Assembly (NCBI GenBank): GCA_022818135.1
Contig: JAFMSR010000031.1
Coordinates: 803,524 to 867,523, forward strand
DNA from: Saxidomus purpurata
Lineage: Eukaryota; Mollusca; Bivalvia; Venerida; Veneridae
Length of the DNA stretch: 64,000 nucleotides
Reading direction: 5' to 3'
The translations under genes and the position numbers were made by a program. The notes beneath the pieces are model-generated. The model was given only the letters and a program-made list of their open reading frames with translations, was not told the DNA's origin and searched no databases. Shown piece by piece: positions 1 through 11,310 of this stretch (position 1 is the stretch's first letter; each line of letters begins with the position of its first letter).

Positions 1-350
1 TGGCAATAATTATGGTCTACCCGGGTTCATTATTTAGACTGGACAAGATCTTGCTGCCATACACATTCTGTCCAGGTCTGTTCTGATAGTAAAGAAAATG
101 GCTTCCAAGGTGTTAACTAGGTCAAAGTAAAAATTTTCAATAAACTAGGGGCATAACTCGAAACATTAATGTCCAATCTGGCCCATTGTTGGTAGGGTCC
201 TTAGGCAAGACACAAATAATTCTGTGTTGTCTCCCGCACTTAAAAGGTTGATTCCATAAAGAATGAGTCTCAAGAGTGATGTTCACCAATCCAAATAAAT
301 AAATGAGTATAAATAAAATGTAATAGCTGTGATAAGAATATAACAAGTAC
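1..350. other. Non-coding left flank, probable intron 3 of the P2X7-like gene
   Basis: No convincing coding segment is visible. If the GT at 349-350 (minus strand) is the donor of the third P2X7-like exon, this stretch is intron and the rest of the gene lies beyond the window. The stretch at about 85-215 has the low-complexity look of a dispersed repeat. The alternative is that exon 3 reads on to a stop at 270-272, giving a hydrophobic tail instead of the rest of the domain. Confidence 0.4.
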
Positions 351-587
351 CGGTATGAGAGAAACACAGTTTTCCCTTTCGCAGCACACTTTCTCCGCTT
401 CTGTTGGCATCTGCCTACAATGACCACACACACACCAGTCTGGGACATCAACTCCAGGGCCGGGATGGAATCCCCCTGGCTGCCGCTGTGCCGGTCTCAT
501 GATGTCGAACATCAGACTGGGATATTTGGTAACGGCCTGTCTCAGAATGTCCGACATCTCATCCCTTGTCAAAGCTGATAATTCTTC
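351..587 (-). CDS. P2X7-like gene, exon 3: Cys-rich P2X7 intracellular domain
   Basis: Exon of 79 codons, residues 104-182 of the assembled protein. It carries the diagnostic motif WCVCGHCRQMPTEAEKVCC (residues 154-172), with C155, C157, C160, C171, C172 and C177, preceded by a helical stretch and a Pro/Gly-rich linker. This matches the Cys-rich cytoplasmic (ballast) domain of P2X7 receptors, which in vertebrates binds zinc and guanine nucleotides. Invertebrates carry many stand-alone copies without the ion channel. The acceptor is a TTTTCAG ending at 588 on the minus strand and joins exon 2 in phase 0. The donor at 350/345 (GTACTT) is weak and inferred from where similarity to the domain should continue; without it the frame runs to a stop at 270. 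The C-terminal half of the domain is not in the window. Membrane segments of a P2X channel are absent, so this is not a complete receptor. Confidence 0.72.
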
Positions 588-1135
588 CTGAAAAGGTAGT
601 AATATATATTTCATATATGATTACACAATTATACATTTTAATGAGAATAAATACTTTGGTTGACTTGGAACATGAACTGTAAGCCTTGCAATCATCACAA
701 AATGAAGGCCACATACATATTTTGACATGTCTTTCAGGTGATATCCTGTCACATCATGATAAACACTAAATTGCAGCTCAACAATAAATGTTGTTGGATG
801 CTAGTCAATTTTTAGTGCATTTCGTTCAATTAGAATTATTTAGTCATTTAGTGCCAAATTATAATAAATGTTTAAAATTTCAAATGAAATTGATGATCCT
901 TCAACCAGTCTGAATGAAACATGAACAGGCAAATACATTTGATTTATAATTTTCCTGCCTTTTTCTAAAGTTGAGTTGAATATTCAGCTTAATTCTTCTT
1001 TTTTATACATCAAGAAAACAAGATATTTTTAATACTTAATAGTAATAATTATGTTATTCAGCAGCTGATGTGTATACATATATATATCTATAAATTATAA
1101 AGAAAACAATATAACAAATTTTGGCAGAAACATAC

Positions 1136-1435
1136 TCTCATGGTTGCTTGGCGCTGCTGAACAATCTCCAAAGCATCAACTTCTCTCTGCACACCAAGGG
1201 CCCCTCGTCCTCTGCCTCGCCCTCTCGATCCACTCCCTCTCGATCCACTCCCTCTTGACCTTGCTGCTCTTGACCCACTCCTTGTCCTTGAACGCGAACC
1301 CCTTCCACCTGCACCCCTTCTTCCACGTCCACGTCCTCTTCTTTCTCTATCTGGACTGGAACTGGACTCTTCCATCATTGCTTCCATTTCAACACTGTCC
1401 CTCTCTGAGCCAGGACTAGGACTGGATTCTCCTCC
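1136..1435 (-). CDS. P2X7-like gene, exon 2: Arg/Ser/Gly-rich segment
   Basis: Exon of exactly 100 codons (residues 4-103). It begins with a Ser/Pro/Glu-rich part, then a low-complexity basic core of RGRGRG, SRGSGSRG and RSRT runs, then a short helical end rich in Gln and Glu. The core resembles RGG/RS-type disordered regions, which commonly bind RNA or are Arg-methylated; here that is inference only. The acceptor is TTTTTAG ending at 1436 and the donor is GTATGT starting at 1135, both phase 0. The frame joins exon 1 and exon 3 without a shift. A run of GAGTGGATCGAGAGGGAGTG-like repeats around 1215-1255 codes the SRGSG units and is probably length-variable. Basic N-terminal extensions before stand-alone P2X7-type domains are common in aquatic invertebrates. 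Confidence 0.66.
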
Positions 1436-2126
1436 CTAAAAATTGAAACAATATAAATTTTTATAGGATAAAATGTTATAAATTTGGGGATATGAAGAAA
1501 ATAAATTATGTTGTACTGTCAGATAAGTGGAAAGGGAATACTACGACTCTCAATTATACAGACCTGATAAATACAATACTTTCTGGTTTTTCAGTTGGTA
1601 AAAAAGTCAAAATTTCACCAACAAGATATTGACATGAAATTGCATACAATAATATAAACATACACTGACAAAATAAACTTGCGTTTTTTCCGAGCAAAAA
1701 AGTTATTTAAAAAATTGTACTTTTCTAATGTTTATGTTTTAGCCTGATCGAGCTATTTTAGCTCATTCGGGGTATTAACCCCGATCGGGAGATACTCTCA
1801 GCCTGTTTAGGAACATAAAATGGGACTGAAAAAAACGGAGGAAATATCGACTGGTGCAGCTATACGGTGAAAAAATACATGACTCATCCCTGGACCTATC
1901 GAGCTACCAGGCTTGTACATCTCACATTTTCTTATGAAGTCCTCGCCATTATGTCTTACGCATACTTATAAACTTACATAAGATTGTCAACAAACAAAGA
2001 CAGTTTTCGTAATTTTTAGGGCGTCACGCATCACACTACTGGATATTTACATCGTTCATAACACATTTCATTCACAAAAACTCTTTTGAAACGTATACAG
2101 TAACTTACACCGCCTTCGATACTTAC

Positions 2127-2135
2127 CGATGCCAT
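2127..2135 (-). CDS. P2X7-like gene, exon 1: three-codon start exon
   Basis: The minus strand reads ATG GCA TCG followed at once by the consensus donor GTAAGT (2126-2121). This gives a three-residue start (Met-Ala-Ser) joined in phase 0 to exon 2, whose first codons are Gly-Gly-Glu-Ser. A purine-rich leader (AAAGAAAAGAGAAAAGAA) precedes the ATG. The start was chosen because exon 2 has no ATG at its 5' edge and its frame is open to the acceptor, so an upstream start is needed. The alternative is initiation at the first internal Met of exon 2, 16 codons in. Confidence 0.55.
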
Positions 2136-2230
2136 TTCTTTTCTCTTTTCTTTCTTTCTGCGTTGTGTGTTACTCGTTTGTTTTCAAAATGTACGTTCGA
2201 CTTCCGGCATAAATTATGCAAATTAGATCA
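2136..2230 (-). promoter_or_regulatory. Putative TATA-less promoter/5' leader of the P2X7-like gene
   Basis: Upstream of the three-codon exon lies a CCGGAAGT core on the minus strand (2200-2207), the canonical ETS/GABP site of many TATA-less animal promoters. A perfect octamer ATGCAAAT sits at 2216-2223 on the plus strand. No TATA box sits at the expected distance. The transcription start is not determinable from sequence. Confidence 0.4.
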
Positions 2231-2599
2231 AGCCGTTGTTGTTCCGAGCGTTTACGGGAACGGCCGAATCATAGCGAAAACATTTGAAACCGAAAGTAGG
2301 CTGACTATTTTATCATTCAAATTTCGGTATTTATAAGGCTTTTTTCGTCAACTTTTATGCTGTTATAACAAATATAGATACACAGCAACCGAAAATAGAT
2401 GTTTTTATGACAAACAACGGTAAACACATTTAGGTCGTAGGATGCGCATAGTGCCACTTTAAATGAAGGCTGGCTGACCTTAAAAATAAACTTTACTAAT
2501 TTGTTATTAGAAGAAATGCTTTCACTATCTGCTGTGATAAAGAATTCTATGCATGATGACCGTATCAATTAAAGACAGAATAAGTGCAACGTTTTGAAA

Positions 2600-3480
2600 A
2601 TAGACATCTACAAAACTTAATATAATTTCAGTGATATTATAATGGGAACCCTCACATCCATATTTAAGAATTGGAGCTGTCATGGAGTCTTTTTTCAGAT
2701 CGTCAAATGATGGAATGTCAAAGTTTTCGTTGAGAAAACAGAAATGCTGTTATCTTATGTTGTGATAGAGATTGATTTGCCTGATGGTAGCATAAATTAC
2801 AAGACAGTAATTCTTTAAGGTATGAAGCATTTCTTATAGATAGAGAAAACAATGGCTAACAATATTTATATGCATGATAATAGCGTCTACCATAAGAAAT
2901 CGGATTTCCTCCATGGTTTGTAAAATTTATTAAAAGAGCTTATACATCTCTATTTCAATTCAGTAAATTTCGAGTCATATGGCCCAGGTCTTGTACATAA
3001 CTTATTCATATACATTCTGAGCTATTTTAATGGAAACGCTGTACTTTAAATCAGAAGTTCAGAGTTGTATTGATAATATAGTCATATTTTTTCAGATACA
3101 TTAACTAATAAAACTTCTTTATTTCTTATGGAAAGAAGTGTTTTCACTTCAAGATATGTAAATGATCTTATATCATGTAATATAAACTCGCCATGCACAT
3201 CTCCCTTGGTAAAAGTTATTATGATACAAAAATGTGTGCAGCATGTTCATATTTTTATTGAAACCTCATACTTCGTATACATAGTGAAGAATTGGAGCTA
3301 TCAGAGCGTTACATGTTTTCAGATTCATTACGTAAGTATCATGACCACTGACATGTCAACAACAATTCATAAATCTTCTGTAATATTACAATGGAAACCC
3401 CATAATTCATATCCAATTGTGCAGCATTTGGGCCATGGTGATGTCATTTTTCCCAGGTACATCAATTGATTAAAAATGGT
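2600..3480. repeat. Degenerate tandem repeat field
   Basis: Several diverged copies of one module can be aligned by eye: AATGGGAACCCTCACATCC near 2642, AATGGAAACGCTGTAC near 3029, TTGAAACCTCATACTTC near 3257 and AATGGAAACCCCATAATTC near 3390. Each is followed by AATTGGAGCT- or GTTTTCAGAT-like text. A further relative lies near 4650-4710. Copies share only short stretches and the period is irregular, so this is an old array. The open frame at 3128-3469 lies inside it and is not taken as a gene. Confidence 0.4.
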
Positions 3481-4814
3481 CAAATTATTCGTTATGGAAA
3501 ATTATGCTTTCGTGTTCTGTTCTGATAATGATTTCACTATCTGATTGTAGCAGGGTCGGATTTTACGACATTTCATAGTTTGTTAATATTTAACAATAAG
3601 ACACTGTTCCCCCACTTGCTGCCTCCAGTTGTCCCCATTTGTAGCCTTGTGTTATCATCTAGTGTACGGTAGTTGTTTTTAGCACTTGTTTTAGTCACGT
3701 GATATGTTACGTAGCCAGGTGAGCTCGCGCTCAGTTTGTCGCAGTGCAAGTTAATGTGTCAAGCAGTACACATGTAGATGTAGCTTGATAGCCTTTGTAT
3801 TTCGTACATGGGACAGAGTAGTTTCTATGCAGTATACATGTAGTTGGTAAGTCGATTTATTTGTTAGAAGATCTTAAATGATGGCTGAAATGATTACATG
3901 AATTATTTAGCAATATCTTTATTTGCACGGGTCATTTGTATTTCCCTCGCGTTTGACATGTATTTAAAATGGCGGTCTTTGGTTCTTCTAACGTTAACTT
4001 TGCATGCCCTTACCATATGCATTTGTTCGCAGCAATGCAGCACAGTGAGAGATTGACATGTATGTACAGAGTATGGGATTAACTCCACAAGTTCAGTAAG
4101 TATTGCAGAAATGAGATAAGATGAATGCTATGTTATGTTATTATTTTTAGAAGGTTTAATCAGCTGTTTTTAGTGTACATGTATAAGTAAACAGACTAGA
4201 TAGAACCAGTACCTATTGTTTTATGATGGATAGTAAACTGTGATAAATAAATGAATTGAGGTCTGTCTGCAGATATACTTTATTAATAACGTATTTGTTA
4301 TAATAATGTATGTTACATGTATATTATCTTGTTTTGTTAAAACTATATTTGCAGACCCATTTTTCTCTGAAAGTCAGATGGATTTACTGGTTTACATGTC
4401 GATGTATTCAACCGAATAAATATGAATAAATATCGAACAAGGACATTTCTTGAGTACATTATTTACTAAAAAGTACCAGGGATTACATGATGATAACATC
4501 CATCGGAAGACAACGTTTATTTAAGGTATGTAAAAGTACTTAATAGTTGTAAATTGGCTCGCATCGTTTATTTATCTTGGCATTTGGAAATGCTCCGTAT
4601 CATGGCCATTGTCATGTATATAATTCGATTATATATTTTCTTAATATTATAGTTGCAACCCTTTGCTTCACATCCATAATTAACAACTGCAACCATTAAA
4701 GAGTCAAATTGTCAACTAAGTATTTATTTTAAAGGCAATGCTTTAATTTATAGGAATGATAAAGATTTTTGTGTCTGATAATACCAACCATTAGAAAACA
4801 AAATTACATCATGT
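3481..4814. other. Intergenic or intronic stretch without recognised gene
   Basis: AT-rich sequence with scattered TACATGTA strings. The segment 3700-3860 is slightly more GC-rich and ends in TTGGTAAGTC, which could be a non-coding first exon with a donor, but nothing else supports this. The open frame at 3903-4088 (minus) has no recognisable domain. Confidence 0.4.
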
Positions 4815-5538
4815 ATGTTCTAGAGGACACATGTAATATCCAGTCATCATACAAATCGGTCATAATGTTTGTCTTAATTTTTTGATGGCCAAGTTTGAAT
4901 CTTCGTCTCATGAAGTCAAAAGATCTGTCTCATATTCAAGTCATAGAAAAACTTGTTTACACTCTTAAAACCGCATTTATTATCCAATCATTATGAACAT
5001 TGGTCAGAATGTTAAACGTAATTATTTCTATGCCTTTGAAGAATCTAGGTCACCTTGGATTTGAAACAAGGTCATACAGTCAAATCAAAGACAGCATTAA
5101 AATTGGTCAGAGTGTATATCTAAATGATTGTTTGGTCAAATTCGAATTAAGGTCGCTTGTGGTAAAACAAAAATAAAAAAATATAACCTTGTTAGCACAT
5201 TAGATGCAATAATTGCTACCCAGTCAACATGAAAATTAGTCAAAATGTTTAAGCCAATATAGAATTTGGATCACCATGCATCAATCAAGGTCATACATTC
5301 AAATCAAAGAAAAACCTAATTTGTCTCATTTACTTCCCAGTCATCATAAAAATTGGTCAGAATCTTTATCTCAATGACTTTTGGGTCAAAGTCATCTGTG
5401 GCCGAAAACTAGGTCACACGGTCAAATCTAAGAATAACCTTATTGGCACATAAAATGCCACAATTTCTATCCAATCATTAAGGAAATTGGTCAGAATTGT
5501 AACTTCAATGACATCTAAAATTTAAGAAATAACATATT
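4815..5538. repeat. Tandem repeat, about 140 bp unit, left part
   Basis: At least five imperfect copies of a unit containing ATCCAATCAT(C/T)ATGAAAATTGGTCAGAATG, then a TCAATGA-like stretch, then AGGTCA(T/A)ACGGTCAAATCA and AGAAAAACCTT. Landmarks fall near 4838, 4984, 5220, 5335 and 5480. Spacing is about 110-155 bp because some copies are partly deleted. This type of array is very common in bivalve introns and intergenic DNA (recognised from memory, not searched). It is interrupted by the palindromic element and resumes at about 6350. Confidence 0.6.
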
Positions 5539-6340
5539 GCTTGGAGTGCTTTATCGAAACTGAAGCATTCCCCGGAGGTGATGTGCCAGGCGGAATTAAT
5601 TACGAGGGCGAAGCCCAAGTGAATTATTACGCAGGCACATTACCGACGTGAAATGCTTCGATAAAGCACTCCAAGCCATAAATTATTTCGATTCTTATAA
5701 GCCGAATTTATGAAACTATCGTACCTTCTACGGACCTTTTTTTAGTTCGACGGTAATGTGTAAAATGGCATAAATAGTGGCTGTTGGAATTCACTCTGTG
5801 GCCTATTTCGGGCCATCAATCAAGATATCATACATAGCTATGTTATACAATCTCATTTTAGTTTAAATATCTAGTACATAAAATATATAAAATACCCGAC
5901 TGTGACATTATGCAGAAAACGTCAAATTCAGAACCTAACAAAGCAGACAATCGATTTAAATACGTACAACTAAACTGAACTGTACAACGTTTTTAAGTGG
6001 AGTAATGACGTCAGTGTGATGACGTAAACGTTTTCATCCATTGTTTTGTCTCCCGGAATCAAAACACTACATGACGGTAAATCCTGAATTTTTTTTTTGC
6101 GATTTTAAAGGAAAACAAGGTGAAGGTATTCTAAGGCTTAACTGTCGCAATCAAAAATAATATTTAGGTTCTTAATCACAACTTTTACATGCGATTGATG
6201 TATTTAAACAGATATTATTTCTATTTCTATATTCTATTTTCTGCGCGGGAGTAAATTAGAAATGTCGGAAAAGCTACTTCAATGTCCGAAACTCTGCCTA
6301 CTTGTCCGAGTGCTTTAATATATTAAAGCACTCGAATTGA
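5539..6340. mobile_element. Palindrome-bearing MITE-like element
   Basis: The element splits the 140 bp tandem array. Its left end is a 138 bp imperfect palindrome (5539-5676) with arms starting GCTTGGAGTGCTTTATCGAA and a centre around GGGCGAAGCCC. Its right end is a perfect 28 nt palindrome (6307-6334) beginning CGAGTGCTTTAATA. Both ends thus show the same GAGTGCTTTA motif facing outward, as expected of short terminal inverted repeats. There is no coding capacity. Related copies occur at 21195-21425 and 37157-37320, so it is a dispersed family. TGACGTCA (6006-6013) and TGACGTAA (6020-6027) occur inside. The superfamily cannot be assigned. Confidence 0.6.
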
Positions 6341-6349
6341 CTAAAGAAA

Positions 6350-6645
6350 AATACTGTAGGCATATTAGAATTAACATTATAGATGTCACATTTACTACCC
6401 AACCATCATAAAAGTTGGTCAGAATATTAATCACAATTACTGCCAGATTAACTTTGAATCAGGATGACCTAGAAAGAAAGACTAGGACACACGGTCAAAT
6501 CAGTAAAAACCCTTGATAACGCTACAGAGGACACATTTACTATCCAATCATTATAAAAATCGGGCAGAATGTCGAAAGATCTGTCTTGTGTTCAAGCAAA
6601 AGAAAAACCTTATAACACTCTAAAAGCCTAATTTATTCACGAGAA
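6350..6645. repeat. Tandem repeat, about 140 bp unit, right part
   Basis: Continuation of the array at 4815-5538 after the inserted element. Two more copies carry ACCATCATAAAAGTTGGTCA (near 6402) and CAATCATTATAAAAATCGGG (near 6543), with the matching AGAAAAACCTT stretch. The resumption on both sides shows that the element inserted into a pre-existing array. Confidence 0.55.
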
Positions 6646-8025
6646 AACCTTGCATAAGAAACGTTTGTCTGCAATAAATGTTTCTCAGAAGTTGCGCTAT
6701 CATTGTATTTGTTTGTATATGTGCTTTTGGGTCCACTATCCTCGTTCGAGGCTTAAAGCGGTACGACCCGCATTCGCTTTCATTGGCTGACCTGTTGAAC
6801 ATTTTGTCACAGAATGCAAGGTACCTTTAGATAGAAACATTTAACTATTAAGGATATCATTGTACAAAAAAGTATCAAAAGTCATGTATTCTTCATTTTT
6901 GCTTACAATAGGAAAGTGAATTACTTCAAAAATACGTACATCTAGTAAAAGTACCGTGTTTCTATTATCAAATATAGTCGTTTAATTGTAGCATGTTAAT
7001 GAAAATATTTGAATATTAAAATGTATTTTTGAAAACGTAAGGAATATTTAAGACTTTTCCAGTAATTAAGCTGTGCAATACAATCCGAGAGAACATGGGT
7101 CTTGGCATTTTCACCTGAGGTAAAACAAAGCTTAGGGTGGGACTATCAACAATCCAAATCATCACCGACATAATGCGAGGTTCCAATTATCGCCTGTTAA
7201 CTTCCATAGGTCAATTACTACACTATGTATATCTGAAAGGGCGTTAAATCTCCATCGCTTACGCTTACTTGTAATAAGTTGGTCAGTTCTCACTAATGAA
7301 AAGATATCTTTCTTCTTTCTGAGCATATTTGTCTACCAAATAATAGTCTCTGATGCCAGTTACCGGACAGGCATTTGTATAGTACGCATTCCTTTGCTAC
7401 CATGCGGTACAACTACCAACCACATCAGAACGGATGCCTATTTGACGCGAAACTTTGATATCCTGTTCCAAGTACTAACTTCTATGTTGAGGTCATAACA
7501 TGAGCAATGGTTAATTTGCTCATCATGAGATGGAGTATTTTTCACACAGAACTTCATTAGACTAGCTTTGATAACGTAGAAGACTTCATAATTAATATCA
7601 ATACTGAAATGAAAAACTGGACATATCCCATGTCATGACATATCACGCTAAGTTCTTTATTTAAGTGCTCTATCCTTTCATAATACAGAACGATACATGT
7701 CTTACATTCCCTGTTTGATATTATTTTTGTTTTAATTGTTTAATAGCGACAAATCTTTGTTATACCATCAAAACACATGGTGCCGTTAAATTTAAAGCTA
7801 TCGACCTTACGCCACCATCATTCCTTGAACAAGAAATAGATGGACATACTTGTGTAAAGTTTTAATGTTGCTAAGATAGAAAAGCCAGTTGCTTTATTCA
7901 TTGATTACTTTTCAGTTATATTTGCTCATTCGCTGCCATAAGCCAAACTTTGTTTTCTGACCAGCATTTTGTTCTATGCTGGAAGGAACTTTCGAACTTA
8001 TAAGTTATGTAAAGGCATGTAATTA
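6646..8025. other. No gene recognised; contains a minimal LINE 3' end
   Basis: AT-rich sequence without a supported gene. The open frame at 6620-6802 (minus) has no domain. At 7705-7733 a copy of the shared LINE 3' terminus (ATTCCCTGTTTGATATTATT) is present on the plus strand with nothing else of the element. Confidence 0.45.
7705..7733 (+). mobile_element. Minimal 3' end of the TG-microsatellite LINE family
   Basis: About 29 bp, CATTCCCTGTTTGATATTAT and onward to a T-rich tail, identical to the 3' terminus of the longer copies at 41572-42586 and 61351-61954. This is expected of an extremely 5'-truncated non-LTR insertion. A chance match of this length is unlikely but the copy is short. Confidence 0.5.
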
Positions 8026-8027
8026 TA

Positions 8028-8190
8028 CTCGAGTACAAAAGTTCTGTCCGGTATAATTAAGATAACACAAAAACTGAAATTGGATATTTTATTAAAATAT
8101 TTTTAAAAGCATGAGAATATCATCATTTTCGAATCAATTTACACATTTTGAATAAAACATATTCCGGATATAAGCACAAATTGAAATGAT
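8028..8190. mobile_element. Truncated copy of the TA-flanked MITE
   Basis: Begins at a TA dinucleotide with a diverged inverted end and ACAAAAGTTCTGTCCGG. It then aligns with the reverse complement of the right part of the complete element at 10767-11310: shared ACAAAAACTGAAA, AGCATGAGAATATCATCATT and TTACACATTTT. Similarity fades after about 8180, and no facing inverted end is visible downstream. It is therefore a truncated copy lying in the opposite orientation. Confidence 0.6.
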
Positions 8191-8199
8191 CCAAAAGAG

Positions 8200-10766
8200 T
8201 TCGTAATATGCAGAGTTTACTACACATCATTTAATAAATTGATTAAAATTACCAAAACGTTTAAGATATATCTTTTTATATTTTTGTAATACATATCTTT
8301 AACAGATTCAGTAGTTTGTCGTCGTAAACTCAGCACTTAAGGGCTTGATGGAGGTCTGTTTTCACAAACATACTACCATATGGAAACTACTTTTATATCC
8401 TTTCCATACCACAACCTCAGAGAATTTCATCCTCATGCATGACTCATTACAAGTGGGCATACACTCACACAAATGATTTCAATATGCCACGGCCATTTTA
8501 CCTGTCAATAGTAAATATATCATCACATTTATCCAAGGAATATATATCAAAACCATAAATTTAACGATCAAAAACTAAATAGCATGGCAAAACAGGAAAT
8601 ATCGAAATACTTCAATGACTATATATGATCTAGCTCAAATAATGCACTTTTTAAGTATAATATAAACAAATTTAGTATGCATTTAATAAGTTATTAGTAA
8701 CACTTTCATCAGAGAAGTGTACATTTCAAGTCGCATTCAACAACAGAAGTTAGCCACCCTAGAATTGCGTTTTCCAGATTTTACAGGTAGCTTAACACAT
8801 TTGTTAACATACAGTCTCTTCAAGTGTAGTAATATGGCCACACTTAGCAGTATGTTTGCTGGCCAGCCATAACCAGATCCCTTTGATATGTCAAGGAAAC
8901 AGTAAATCAACACTTGAAAGTCGGCCTGTTAAATCTTTCAACATTTCTCAGCGGGTGCCTGCTCTTCCAGTAATTCAGGATGACAATATTGGCCACATAT
9001 ATGACATGTGCCGTAGTAATCACATCTGTTTGCCTAAATGATTAGTCCTTGTCATAGAAGAGCTTTATAGTGTACTTGGTGTAAAGTCTTTTGAAGTTTA
9101 GCACGAGAAATCCTTGATCATAGTCAAAGAGTGAGATCGCATCAGTTTATATCTAATACTCCCAAATAGTGGTAGTTTACTTCAAAATAAAGTAATGCAA
9201 ACGCTCGTACTTTTGCAGTAATGACCAATATTTGTCATGAAATGCTAAATTCAATAATGCGTCATTTGTTTGAGAACATCACATATATTTCGGTACTCCC
9301 TACTTCCTGGTTGGCACACACAGTCTGAAAGCTCTCGGACAAAGATCGTTCTAACACAATTGAGCTTGTTACATATCGTACTATTAGTAAAAAACAATCG
9401 CTTGTGTCGCGCATTTCAAGTTCAATCGCTTATATATATCGAACCCTGCAATTATGTAGTTGTTGGCAGGTGACCTTTAATTAGCTTCTTGCATGTTATG
9501 CAAAACAGAGTACTTTTAGAATGTCTCGGTATAGTCTTCTTATATTATCTGCTTTTTACTTTTTACAAGATCTTCTCAAAACCTAAACTCAAACATATAA
9601 ATGAAAAACTGACTTAAATAATATGCAGTTACTCCCAGAAAGTACTTATTGTGACGTTTCGTGATCACTCACTATCCACTATCGTTTTTCAAAGCACATA
9701 AGTTAAAGTCAGCAAGGCAGTTCTCGTTCGTCAGTTGTGTGGCACCTAAATATAGAATAGAGGATTTTCAGTTTGCAAGAGAAAGTATTTAGTCGGAGAC
9801 TGCTTGTAACTTTAATCAGTCAGTAAATCAGCGTCAGTCAGGTAGCTATGTATGGTTGTAGACAATCAAAGTAAGTCAGTTGGACAGACACAAAAGCTCG
9901 TCATAGTAAGTCCGTCAACTCTGACACTGCCAATCAGTCACATTTAGTTAGTCGTTCAAAGAATAAGAAACTCAATCGTTCATTTGAGTCATTTGGTTGA
10001 TTCGTCCCCCAGAAAGAGTCGACGAGATAAACGTGAGTTGACTTAGTCCTAATACAGCGTACAAATATGTCTAATATTTTCTTTGTTTCTAGATGACAAT
10101 CTCCCTAGTTCTAGAACACATTGGATCTTGCCCATTTCCCTCCAAATCAATACGAATTATCTTACAAAGATGAATTACAAATTACTACCACTTTTATAAT
10201 ATTAAGTATGTGTTGAGGCAAAATTAGCCACAGACGAATTCCAGATATGTGTGAAACTTCACAAGAATCAATCACCATCCCTCATCCCCCTTCTAGCACA
10301 CATCTATACACATCTATCTTTCCTCTTACTGAATTTTACATACTATCAATTGCATACTAGTATTAACCAACATAATGTAAGGATCTTGGCATCGTGTTTT
10401 CCAGCTGACAGGCATCGGACACCTTTTCATTCCAATAAGTTCTCTCACGTGAATGAAGCAAGCACACTGATACTCATAGTAAGAATAAATATGCATCTCC
10501 TTGCGACTGTAAATGCATGATCATGCAGCCATGCTATCATTTTATTTATATATATATGAAATCTCAAGAGCAGCAAAAAATGTATCCCCACAAACCTTGA
10601 TTGATAAGAGGTATAATTTACGCTCTCCTCTAAGTTTTTACAAACTTGAAGTTAGATTTACAGTCGCAATGCCCCATTTTTTGTAATAGTGTATAGTTAT
10701 CATTGTTAAATATAAATTGATAGTTATTTTGATATTTTTTAATAGATGAAAAACATAAAACATATA
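8200..10766. other. Long stretch without a recognised gene
   Basis: Mostly AT-rich. Two features stand out. The segment 8860-9135 is less AT-rich and open in several frames on both strands, including a minus-strand Cys-rich frame with C-x5-C-x2-C-x3-C spacing; no acceptor or homologous family was recognised. The segment 9780-10010 is rich in GTCAGT-like tetramers, probably a decayed simple repeat. Open frames at 9270-9473 and 10251-10520 have no domain. Confidence 0.35.
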
Positions 10767-11310
10767 CTTAAGGACAAAAGTTCTGTCCGGTTCAAAATTG
10801 TTTAATTAAATTTAAATTGTACATTGCTTTTAAATTTTTATTTGCAAATTTCTGTTTTAAGACTACTTGCTACATTACAAGGTGTAAAGAATTCTATACA
10901 AAAGCACTCAATCAACCGTGGCGGCATAAACCATGAATTTCACATTTATCTAAATTTTATGTACATGAAGCTTTAAATCACAAAAATTTCAAGTGAATTT
11001 TGTTACCAAAGGATAATCCCATTGAAAGACGTAAATATTGAGACAAATACTCAACATATGTTGTTATAACGAAGCTTTCAAGATAGACAAATTTGCGCGT
11101 TTTATGTCGACTGGAGGACAGTGAGCATACAACACATGTTGCACGTGCGTTAAACGCCCACGAACATTCTATTCGACGTCACGAACATTGAAAATGTGTT
11201 AATTGACTCGAAAATGATGATATTCTTATGCTTTTCTAATTATGAACAAAATATCTATTTTCAGTTTTTGTATTTCTTTAATTAAACCGGACAGAACTTT
11301 TGTCCTTAAG
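10767..11310. mobile_element. Complete MITE with 26 bp perfect terminal inverted repeats and TA target duplication
   Basis: The ends at 10767-10792 and 11285-11310 are perfect inverted repeats of 26 bp starting CTTAAGGACAAAAGTTCTGT. Both are flanked by TA (10765-10766 and 11311-11312). The 544 bp body has no coding capacity. TA duplication and short perfect ends are typical of non-autonomous Tc1/mariner-type elements; this assignment is inference, because the autonomous parent is not here. A truncated second copy lies at 8028-8190. The open frame at 11226-11477 crosses the element boundary and is not a gene. Confidence 0.78.

Noticed and set aside
137..451. Alternative minus frame overlapping the P2X7-like exon
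   Set aside because: Shadow frame. The Cys-rich domain is encoded in the other frame with consistent phase-0 junctions.
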